Of a stretch of 64,000 bases of DNA, positions 27,574 through 35,354 are shown one piece after another. The notes beneath the pieces are model-generated. The model searched no databases. It saw nothing but the letters and a program-made list of their open reading frames with translations, and was not told the origin of the DNA. How positions within the stretch are numbered: position 1 is the stretch's first letter; every line of letters starts with the position of its first letter. The translations under genes were made by a program, and so were the position numbers. The DNA lies in assembly GCF_900102795.1 (NCBI RefSeq), contig NZ_FMWG01000007.1, forward strand, positions 62,001-126,000. Direction: 5' to 3'. Source of the DNA: Epibacterium ulvae. GTDB taxonomy: Bacteria; Pseudomonadota; Alphaproteobacteria; Rhodobacterales; Rhodobacteraceae.

Positions 27574-28226
27574 AAATACGGCACTATTTAGGCAAACAAG
27601 GCAAATTCAACGTATTTCCGCCGCAATTCAGGTTAAACCTCATGAAACAAAGGATTTACCCTAGCTTAACGATCTGTTGCGACTTTTGGTAAAATTGTTT
27701 TCTTTCAACGAAATAGGATAAATACTCCACGACATCCTTCATCCTTGCGATCTGACGTGTTCGGAAAGCTGGCTTTGATTCTCTGGCCGAGCGAAATCGG
27801 CGAACATCCACAGCCAGTGCGTTTAAAAGGAGCTACTCGACGAACGAGAGTGGCGACTGTGCTGGTATCCGAAACGGCGCGATCCACATTTCAAGATTGA
27901 CAGAACCTTAATTAAAATACCTTGCAATTTGCAACCTACCCGGTTCAGGCTGCCAAATCTTGCAGCAGATCTGGTTCCAACTTCCAGCTACCTGCCGCTC
28001 CGAGCCATATATACTTGCCCAATCGATGAAACTTAGCGCTGAACGACGGCACAACCCAAGATTGCTAGAAATAATGGATAACTCTCAACGATTTAAATAG
28101 AGCATCAAAAAATCATATTTCCTTGAAAACCCTCCCCGCCCGCCAAGCTCTTTAACGATTTTTTATCTACTAGAACGGTTATTAAGTTTAGTTTTTTGGT
28201 GGTTTTCGCTCTTGGGGAGGGTGATA
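27574..28226. other. Intergenic region between the kinase operon and the exopolysaccharide cluster
   Basis: About 650 AT-rich bases separate two divergent operons and should hold the promoters of both. Apart from the CtrA-like site and a small AGGTT-A-AACCT palindrome at 27630-27640, I see no clear signal. One 60-codon minus-strand frame has no ribosome site and is judged non-coding. The ten bases ACTAGAACGG at 28169-28178 recur upstream of the other polysaccharide locus (5881-5890). Confidence 0.5.
27655..27669 (-). promoter_or_regulatory. CtrA-like site upstream of the kinase operon
   Basis: The minus strand reads TTAA, seven bases, TAAA, one mismatch from the alphaproteobacterial CtrA consensus TTAA-N7-TTAA. 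It lies about 140 bases upstream of the kinase start. Such sites arise by chance in AT-rich DNA, so this is only suggestive of cell-cycle or motility-type control. Confidence 0.2.
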
Positions 28227-28892
28227 ATGAGTAAGATATGGAAAGCGACGAAAGGTGTCGAAATAGGTTTTTTGATGTGCTGGGGTGGGATCACCAATAC
28301 ATTAAATTACATCAAATTTAATAAAAAGCGTGCATTTGACGTGGTAGTTTCAGCTCTTCTACTGCCCACTTTAATCAGCACCATTATCATCGTCTGGGTT
28401 TTGAACTTTAAGCTCAATCCTGGCCCCATGTTTTATGTCCAAAAGCGCATGGGAAAAGATATAAAACCTATATATGTTTTCAAACTACGCAGTATGTCAC
28501 CGACAACACAGACAACGCGCAACAGCACTGATCCATTAGAGTTGGACCGAATTACGCCGCTCGGGGCAATTTTGCGAAAGACGCGTCTGGATGAGTTACC
28601 TCAGATACTTAATGTCTTGCGTGGCGAAATGTCTTTGATTGGACCACGGCCCGACGCATGGGAGCACGCGCTCTACTTCTGCGAAGCTCTTGATGACTAT
28701 AAAAAACGTCATGCTGTCACTCCGGGTATCAGTGGGCTCGCGCAGGTCCGGGTGGGTTATGCGGAGGATATGGATGCCGTCAAAGAGAAAGTGAAAGCTG
28801 ACCTAGAATATATAGAACACGCATCATTTGCCTTAGACCTTCGTCTGGTCTGGGAAACAATCCGCACAGTTATCTTATGCCGCGGCACTTGA
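28227..28892 (+). CDS. Initiating sugar transferase (undecaprenyl-phosphate sugar-1-phosphate transferase)
   Basis: It starts repeat-unit synthesis by moving a sugar phosphate onto the lipid carrier. The 221-residue protein is of the short, PglC/WcaJ C-terminal-domain type. It has a basic stretch KKRAFDVVVSA before one membrane-entering helix (about 30-55), PMFYVQKRMG, FKLRSM, TRLDELPQILNVLRGEMSLIGPRP and the PGISGLAQV segment. The ATG at 28227 has GGGGAGG upstream. It opens the exopolysaccharide cluster, and its promoter must lie in the AT-rich gap before it. Confidence 0.92.
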   Translation: MSKIWKATKGVEIGFLMCWGGITNTLNYIKFNKKRAFDVVVSALLLPTLISTIIIVWVLNFKLNPGPMFYVQKRMGKDIKPIYVFKLRSMSPTTQTTRNSTDPLELDRITPLGAILRKTRLDELPQILNVLRGEMSLIGPRPDAWEHALYFCEALDDYKKRHAVTPGISGLAQVRVGYAEDMDAVKEKVKADLEYIEHASFALDLRLVWETIRTVILCRGT

Positions 28893-28913
28893 ACCATTGA
28901 GAGCGTGAACGAC

Positions 28914-30992
28914 ATGTCCGAGCATCAGTTTAACTCTTCTTCCTTGCCGACAGCACATCACGATGTGACCATCGGTGATTTAATAGGATACCTATGGCAC
29001 TACCGGGTTAGGCTTTGCTCGATCATGGTCATAAGCTGCGCTCTGGCAGTGTATTATTTAGGTGCATTTACTCAAAACACGTACCAAGCCATGACAACGG
29101 TTCGCCTAGATCCGCAAAATATAAATGTCGTGGATGTAGAACAGATACATGAGCAGTTTTCTGTCGACGCGTATCTCTTAAATACCGAATTACGCGTCAT
29201 GAAATCTCCTAAAATCCTGCGCAACGTCATCGACAAACTGGAACTCCACAAAGATCCAGATTTCATATCAGAAGCTGGCAGCGGGTTTTCGATAGGCGCA
29301 CTCAGAAACCTGATATTAGGCAGCGGCGAAACCAAAGCCCCAACCGACCTTGCACAAACAGAACTGATGGAAGCTCTTCGCGCTATCTTAGATGTTAAAT
29401 TAATTCGTGAAACCTACATCATAGAGATCTGGGCTGAAACAATATCTCCCGATCTATCCGTTAAAATTGCAAACGCTATGGCGGATTCATATATAAAGCA
29501 TCAGCGGGATGAAAAGATTGACTCTGCTGCTGAAGCCGCACATTGGCTCGAAAACGAGCTGAGGGTTTTGTCTTCGGATTTGTTGACAGTGGATCGCAAA
29601 ATCGCAATGCGCCGCGCGATTTTGGAAAGCACCTCAGAGGTCGAACTACAAGAGAACGCAGACCAGATCCGTCAAATGCGTCTGCGTTTGGCGGATCTGC
29701 GTGCGCAACGTGACGCCCTCAAAGTCCAGCCCCCCCCACAGGAGGGCGCAGAACTTGCAGAAAGTGACATCAAGGCAATTCTGGAAACAGCAGAAACCGT
29801 ATTGGGACCAATGGAGGCACCGTCGGACGTCGAGAGATACGAGGCCATTCTGCCTCCGTTACAACGTTTGGCCCGTATTGATTTTCTGGATACACAAATC
29901 GAGTCCTTGGAACGCACCTTGCATGGTCTGACTGAACGGATTTCAACCCGCGCAGCTGACCTAAATCGCCTGAAAGAGCTTGAACGGGCACAATCCAATA
30001 CAGAAGCCCTTCATGAAAAATTCTCAAATCGGCTCCGCGAAACAGCTTTGCAATCCGGCCTTTTGCGACCGGATGCCAGACTGCTGGACTATGCCAAGCG
30101 GCCCAACCAGCCTTCTGGTCCAAGATGGTTACGTACAATCTTTTTCATCATCAGCGCCGGAACAATTCTGGCATCTATGTTGATCATCCTCTGGAACCTG
30201 ATTGAGCCAGTGATACGATCAACCCAAGACTGGAAACGCCTGAACACCGTCCCAATTCTGGCCGAACTTCCCAAACTACGTACCTCACCATGGCAACAGC
30301 CTTTGCCATGGTGGCCTGCGACAGGGTCAGATTCAAAATTCTACTTAACTGAGTTGCGGACCAAACTCATGCGCCGCTTTGCGAAACCTCACGGGGTCAT
30401 AATGGTGACGGGATGTGGCATCAGGTCTGATCACACAACGCTAGCGGCGCAACTGGCCGAAACCTTTTCTACACTGCCAAACAGACGCGTATTGCTGATT
30501 GATTTTGACCTTCAAAATCGCACCCTATCACAACAGCTAGCGCCTTCTCAAAATAGCCTATCCCTACAAGGGATGCTGGCAACACCTGAGCACGAATGGA
30601 GCGAGGCTTTCACACAAATCTCTGAAACGTCCTCAAATCCGAACCTCAACTATCTTCCTGCAGACAAGACAAACGGCCTGCCATTGGATATTGTGGCCGA
30701 TACCCTACTCCCAAACCTGTTAGAACATTGCCGCAGCCGATATGATTGGATCATCGCCTGTCTCCCAGTTGCAGAACAGGGCGAAATTGTAGCGCTCACC
30801 GCGGAACTGGGGGATCACACGCTTTATGCTGTCGACAACGGCTCACCTCAACGCGCTGTGGTGTCTTCACTAGGAAATTTAATGGTCAATAGCGACATAG
30901 TATTAAGCCCAATCCTGATGAATATGCGCGGTTTGAAACAGCCCAAAAATCAACGTCTTTCAAACTTTAAACTTAAAAGACTGCAGGCATGA
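28914..30992 (+). CDS. Chain-length protein fused to a degenerate BY-kinase-like domain
   Basis: The 692-residue protein is a Wzz/ExoP-type copolymerase: an N-terminal Wzz domain with a membrane helix at about 40-60, a long periplasmic coiled coil (to about 400) and a second helix near 410-430. A cytosolic BY-kinase-like domain follows. The Walker A' segment LLIDFDLQN is kept, but the Walker A reads GCGIRSDHTTLAA and lacks the GKS/T lysine, and the C-terminus has no tyrosine cluster. Kinase activity therefore seems lost. The copolymerase role in setting chain length with the Wzy protein downstream should remain. The ATG at 28914 is preferred over the GTG at 28905, which is too close to the GAGAG site. 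Confidence 0.85.
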   Translation: MSEHQFNSSSLPTAHHDVTIGDLIGYLWHYRVRLCSIMVISCALAVYYLGAFTQNTYQAMTTVRLDPQNINVVDVEQIHEQFSVDAYLLNTELRVMKSPKILRNVIDKLELHKDPDFISEAGSGFSIGALRNLILGSGETKAPTDLAQTELMEALRAILDVKLIRETYIIEIWAETISPDLSVKIANAMADSYIKHQRDEKIDSAAEAAHWLENELRVLSSDLLTVDRKIAMRRAILESTSEVELQENADQIRQMRLRLADLRAQRDALKVQPPPQEGAELAESDIKAILETAETVLGPMEAPSDVERYEAILPPLQRLARIDFLDTQIESLERTLHGLTERISTRAADLNRLKELERAQSNTEALHEKFSNRLRETALQSGLLRPDARLLDYAKRPNQPSGPRWLRTIFFIISAGTILASMLIILWNLIEPVIRSTQDWKRLNTVPILAELPKLRTSPWQQPLPWWPATGSDSKFYLTELRTKLMRRFAKPHGVIMVTGCGIRSDHTTLAAQLAETFSTLPNRRVLLIDFDLQNRTLSQQLAPSQNSLSLQGMLATPEHEWSEAFTQISETSSNPNLNYLPADKTNGLPLDIVADTLLPNLLEHCRSRYDWIIACLPVAEQGEIVALTAELGDHTLYAVDNGSPQRAVVSSLGNLMVNSDIVLSPILMNMRGLKQPKNQRLSNFKLKRLQA

Positions 30993-31864
30993 TACACGAA
31001 CGAAACTGCCCCCTTAAGGACACCCCGTGTCTGATCATAGCCGGACAACCCAAAGCCAGCAGCACATCCCTGTTTGACTGGCTGGCCAGCCATCCGGATT
31101 TTAGACCTTCACGTATAAAAGAAGCCCGTTTTTTCCTGGATCCTGACTATCCAGTTCCAAGTGGAGCACGCCACACAGGCAGCAATCTGGAGCGCTACCT
31201 GGATCTGTTCCCAGACAGTGGCGGACGCATCCTTCTGGACGCATCACCAGATTACATGTTCTGCTCTGGGTTTACCGAAGTGGCCCAGCTTTTGCCGCGT
31301 GCACGGGTTATCCTGCTGCAGCGCGACCCTGTTGATCGGTTGATTTCATGGTATCGGTACGCAGCACAGCGCGGCTTTTTACCACCACACACAAGCTTTG
31401 AGACATTCATGTCTCTGCAACACTCTCCCGTACAGGATCCACAGCTTCCGGTCTGGCGACGCGCCTTAGATCAAAACCGTTTTGATCACTATGCCGCTCC
31501 AATACTAAAAGCTTTTGGCGCACGCTCGCAGGTCGTTCACTTTGATCAACTGCGCGACAACCCCCGTGCAACTCTGGAAAACATCTGCGATTTTGCCGGC
31601 GCAGATGCTGCAGGCCTCTCTGACCTGACGTTTGAAGCACGGAATGTGACATCAGGACAGACCAGCAGCACATTGATGTGGACCTATGACAGACTGCGTG
31701 CAAAAGCTGTCTATAATCTGCCCCTCTCCCAGAAAAACATGGCCCGGTTAAGACCTCTCAGCCGCTTTGTACGCAAACTTCTAAGCCGTCGCGGCCCGCG
31801 TATAGAGCGCCCCGAAATCGACATCGAAACACGTGATTTCATACGGCATGCGGCCACCCGATGA
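30989..31864 (+). CDS. Sulfotransferase, PAPS-dependent type
   Basis: The 291-residue cytosolic protein has a 5'-phosphosulfate loop (AGQPKASSTSLFDWL, about residues 18-32) and a 3'-phosphate-binding segment (VILLQRDPVDRLISWY, with Arg and Ser), as in sulfotransferases that move sulfate from PAPS to a sugar hydroxyl. Its ATG overlaps the end of the chain-length gene by four bases, and its own stop overlaps the polymerase gene, so it belongs firmly to the cluster. The acceptor is presumably the repeat unit; position and order of sulfation are unknown. Confidence 0.85.
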   Translation: MIHERNCPLKDTPCLIIAGQPKASSTSLFDWLASHPDFRPSRIKEARFFLDPDYPVPSGARHTGSNLERYLDLFPDSGGRILLDASPDYMFCSGFTEVAQLLPRARVILLQRDPVDRLISWYRYAAQRGFLPPHTSFETFMSLQHSPVQDPQLPVWRRALDQNRFDHYAAPILKAFGARSQVVHFDQLRDNPRATLENICDFAGADAAGLSDLTFEARNVTSGQTSSTLMWTYDRLRAKAVYNLPLSQKNMARLRPLSRFVRKLLSRRGPRIERPEIDIETRDFIRHAATR

Positions 31865-33108
31865 TCCAGTCTCTGCATAGATATTCCATTTTACGGCTTC
31901 ATCGTGTTCGGCTAACCGATGCACTGATGGTCGCCGCAATATTGGGCGTTCTTTATGCCGAATTCTTACGCCAATTTTTGCCCTCATCCATTGGGGGCCT
32001 CATTCAACATGGCGTGGTCATGGGCACCTTTGCTGTCGTCATAACGCGCGGCATAATTCAGAAAGCACTGCCCCATTCAGCACTGATCTGGTTGTTGGTT
32101 CTGGCAAGCGGCCTAGGATTGCTTTCAATATTGGGCAGCCATTCACGTGGCATTCCAACCGACCTGATTTCAACGGTTCTTCTGGTTAAACTAGGCTATA
32201 TCGCCTGTATTGCGGCAGTGTTTGGTCCAGACCGATTGGCACGGTTGATCCCCATTTTATCAATGGTTCAAGTGATGGGCCTTTTTGTAAACTTGGCGTT
32301 TCCTGATCAAATTGCGACAATGATTCCTCAGGTTTATGGCTGGCTGGATCGCAGCGATCTGGTTGGGTTTCAACTAAACGTAAACCGCTTTGGTATTCTC
32401 GCAGCGCTCCTATTCACCTGGTACTGTTTCCTGCGCCCAGACCCTCTGCTGGCGACACTGATGCTGATTTGCCTCGTAATGTCTGGCTCGCGTTCTGGGA
32501 TTTTGATGCTGATCCTGTTTGTCGGCTACTTTTCTGTTCGCGGCTCCAACCGCAACATTACAGTATCGCTAATTGCGTTTATATTCGCCTGTCTGCCCAT
32601 CGGCTTTTTATTGCGCGATGCCCTTATGCTGGGCATAGAGTTCATGCGCCAATCTCTCATGGTCGAAACCGGCTACATCCGAACTATTATGCTGATGCAT
32701 GGCGGCAAACTTGCAGTGGAAAATTTTCCATTTGGCACGGGCGGTGGCACATTCGGATCACCTCTCTCGTTGGGCTCTGCAGTCTATCATGAAATCGGAA
32801 TAGCGCAGCTGCCCACTGTTTTAGAGGGACACGGCATCAACGATAGCGGCATCGGCTCCCTTTTAGGAGAATATGGATTGCTCGGTTTTGCGCTGGTTTC
32901 GATTTGCGTCGTGCAGCTTCTTAAAACCGTGGCGCCCGACCGTATCAGCGCTGCCGATCAGATTTTTCTGCTCATTGTGTTTCTCATGGGGTCTTTATTT
33001 CGCGCAATGATTTCAAGCTATTACTATGCAGCACTTATGATCCTTCTCGTGGTCATGCTCGCCGTACATCGCCCCGGCAAGAAAAGACAGAAAGCCTATG
33101 CCCCATGA
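31861..33108 (+). CDS. Wzy-like polysaccharide polymerase/O-antigen ligase family membrane protein
   Basis: The 415-residue protein has about ten hydrophobic helices and a periplasmic loop between roughly 250 and 340 with HGINDSGIGSLLGEYG. This H..G...GE pattern is typical of the Wzy/WaaL fold (O-antigen ligase superfamily). In a cluster with a Wzz-type protein and an export lipoprotein, the likely role is polymerising lipid-linked repeats in the periplasm. It overlaps both neighbours by four bases. Confidence 0.82.
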   Translation: MIQSLHRYSILRLHRVRLTDALMVAAILGVLYAEFLRQFLPSSIGGLIQHGVVMGTFAVVITRGIIQKALPHSALIWLLVLASGLGLLSILGSHSRGIPTDLISTVLLVKLGYIACIAAVFGPDRLARLIPILSMVQVMGLFVNLAFPDQIATMIPQVYGWLDRSDLVGFQLNVNRFGILAALLFTWYCFLRPDPLLATLMLICLVMSGSRSGILMLILFVGYFSVRGSNRNITVSLIAFIFACLPIGFLLRDALMLGIEFMRQSLMVETGYIRTIMLMHGGKLAVENFPFGTGGGTFGSPLSLGSAVYHEIGIAQLPTVLEGHGINDSGIGSLLGEYGLLGFALVSICVVQLLKTVAPDRISAADQIFLLIVFLMGSLFRAMISSYYYAALMILLVVMLAVHRPGKKRQKAYAP

Positions 33109-34301
33109 AGGTTTTACAGATAAACAATTTCCACAGCCTGCGTGGCGGCGCAGATCGGATCTATCTCGAGACGGGTCACTTGCTTGCACGCAAAGGACAC
33201 GAAATCATGTGGTTTTCGGGTGCCCACCCCGAGAATCTTTCTCCTGTTGAACCCGCAGCGTTTGCACCTGTTGCAGACCTAAAACATCCAAAAGCAACAA
33301 GCGTGCCAAAATTTCTATACAACCGCACGGCAGCACAGGCATTGGAGCAGTTGATTCAAACACAAGGTAAACCGGACATTGCCCATCTCCACATTTACCA
33401 TGGGGGTTTGACGACCGCGATTTTGCCAGTTCTTCGCCGTCACCAAATCCCGATTGTACAAACCGCGCACGAATATAAACTCGTCTGCCCCGTCTATCGT
33501 CTGGAACGTCAGGGCAAAAATTGCATGGATTGTATTTCAGGATCAAAGCTCAACGTTATCAAGCACCGGTGCAAAAGCAATTCGGCGCTGCAATCCGTAG
33601 TACTTTGGGCCGAATCCTTTGTGTCGCGCCTAGGTGGGGACCTTGCAAAGGTCGACAAAATTCTATGTGTAAGCGCGCGTCAAAAAGAAATTCTCGCACA
33701 GGCTGGCATACCCAAAACCAAATTGACCCTCTGCCATAATTTCGTTGACACCACTCATTTCAAACCAGTGCCGCATACCGAAAAGCAATCCTACTTCTTA
33801 TACTTTGGGCGCATTGAAACGCTGAAAGGGTTGCCGACCCTTCTAGCTGCAGCTGAAAACACAGACCTGCCTGTCAAAATCGTCGGCGAAGGCAGCTGGG
33901 AGAATGAACTCTCGGAAGCAATTCAATCAATGCCACATGTAGAGTTTCTGGGCCGCAAAGATGGTGCCGAATTACGGGAACTTATTGCACGAGCAAAAGC
34001 TGTTATCGTACCCTCACAATGGGAAGAACCTTTTGGTTTAACTGTCGTTGAATCTCTGGCCTCTGGAACGGCTGTCATTGGGTCCGCAATCGGTGCGATT
34101 CCCGAATTATTGCGGGACGGAGTTGATGGGATTCTCGCCCCGGTTGGCGACAGCATAGCCCTTACGCAGGCCATGTCGTGCCTGTCACACGAGAAAGCAA
34201 TCGCAATGGGACACGCAGGGCGCGAACATGTCGAAAATAATTTCAATTCAGAGGTTTACATTGCTCGTTTGCTAGAAATTTATTCAGGTTTGACGGCGTA
34301 A
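33105..34301 (+). CDS. Family 4 glycosyltransferase
   Basis: This 398-residue GT-B enzyme has an N-terminal NNFHSLRGGADRIYLE glycine-rich acceptor-side loop, a cysteine-containing insert (CPVYRLERQGKNCMDC, CKSN) that may bind metal, LYFGRIETLKGLPTLLAA at the start of the donor domain and the EX7E motif in EEPFGLTVVE. It adds one sugar of the repeat unit; donor and linkage cannot be read from sequence. It overlaps the polymerase gene by four bases. Confidence 0.87.
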   Translation: MKVLQINNFHSLRGGADRIYLETGHLLARKGHEIMWFSGAHPENLSPVEPAAFAPVADLKHPKATSVPKFLYNRTAAQALEQLIQTQGKPDIAHLHIYHGGLTTAILPVLRRHQIPIVQTAHEYKLVCPVYRLERQGKNCMDCISGSKLNVIKHRCKSNSALQSVVLWAESFVSRLGGDLAKVDKILCVSARQKEILAQAGIPKTKLTLCHNFVDTTHFKPVPHTEKQSYFLYFGRIETLKGLPTLLAAAENTDLPVKIVGEGSWENELSEAIQSMPHVEFLGRKDGAELRELIARAKAVIVPSQWEEPFGLTVVESLASGTAVIGSAIGAIPELLRDGVDGILAPVGDSIALTQAMSCLSHEKAIAMGHAGREHVENNFNSEVYIARLLEIYSGLTA

Positions 34302-34331
34302 AATCATCCTATCGCAAGATGGGATTAGAAT

Positions 34332-35354
34332 ATGGTTTTCCAGTTAGATAAAGAGTATCTGCGCCAAAGACCGTCAAAAATTTGGGCACGGTTGGTGGCC
34401 TATTTGTTGTTCGAAGGGCGCCCCCTTACCACGCGTGGGCAGTTTATAAATCCGATCCTACAACACTTTCACCGCGGACTGCTGCTGCTGCCTCAGCTGC
34501 GCACAGTCGAAAAGCCTGCCTTTATCATTGGCACCGGACGCAGTGGTACAACAATACTTGGAAAACTGCTATCAGCGCACCCTGACGTTGGCTTCCTCAA
34601 TGAGCCCAAGATCCTTTGGAATGCAGCCTTTGAAGAAGAAGACCTGATCGGCAGCTATTCACGCCGCCCCGTCAAGGTCCGCATGACTGCTAAAGATGTC
34701 ACGCATACAGCGCGCCACAAAATACACAGCCTTCAAGGGGCGTATCTGCGGTTTGCTGGCGCACGACGTCTGGTCGATAAATACCCCGAATTGGTGTTTC
34801 GCTGCGACTGCGTGCGTGCACTTTACCCGGATGCGCGCTTTATCTTTATTTCGCGCGGTGGCCAAGCAACAACCTCCTCGATCAAAGCCTGGTCTGAACG
34901 CCTCGGGGAACAACGTGATGGGGAGCGTCACGACTGGTGGGGAGCAGATGACCGCAAATGGCATGCAATTGTAGATCAGTTGGTTGCTGAAACACCTCAG
35001 TTTAAGGACCACGTTGACCACCTGCGGCACACATCGGACCACCAACTCAGGGCCGCCGTTGAATGGCTTTTGTCGATGCAGGAAGGTCTGGAGCTGCAAA
35101 GAACACTCTCGTCTGATCAATTCTTACATGTACGCTACGAAGCACTCTGTGAAACACCCGATCAGGTATTGGGCAATATCTTGCGCTTTGCGGACTTATC
35201 CGCTGACCCACGCTGCTTTCAATATGCGCGCTCTATTTTGTCCCCTGCGCAGCCCTATCCAAAACCAGAATGGCCACATTGGTTTGCACCGCTCTTTGAA
35301 GAGACGCAGGCCCAACTTGACAGGCTGCAAAGCCCTGCGGAGTGCTCAACATGA
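34332..35354 (+). CDS. Second sulfotransferase of the cluster
   Basis: The 340-residue protein has the 5'-phosphosulfate loop FIIGTGRSGTTILGKLL (about 65-81), a NEPK segment and the 3'-phosphate site RFIFISRGGQATTSSIKAW. It is not closely similar to the first sulfotransferase at 30989, so the two probably act at different positions of the glycan. It sits 30 bases after the glycosyltransferase gene and overlaps the next gene by four bases (ATGA). Confidence 0.82.
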   Translation: MVFQLDKEYLRQRPSKIWARLVAYLLFEGRPLTTRGQFINPILQHFHRGLLLLPQLRTVEKPAFIIGTGRSGTTILGKLLSAHPDVGFLNEPKILWNAAFEEEDLIGSYSRRPVKVRMTAKDVTHTARHKIHSLQGAYLRFAGARRLVDKYPELVFRCDCVRALYPDARFIFISRGGQATTSSIKAWSERLGEQRDGERHDWWGADDRKWHAIVDQLVAETPQFKDHVDHLRHTSDHQLRAAVEWLLSMQEGLELQRTLSSDQFLHVRYEALCETPDQVLGNILRFADLSADPRCFQYARSILSPAQPYPKPEWPHWFAPLFEETQAQLDRLQSPAECST

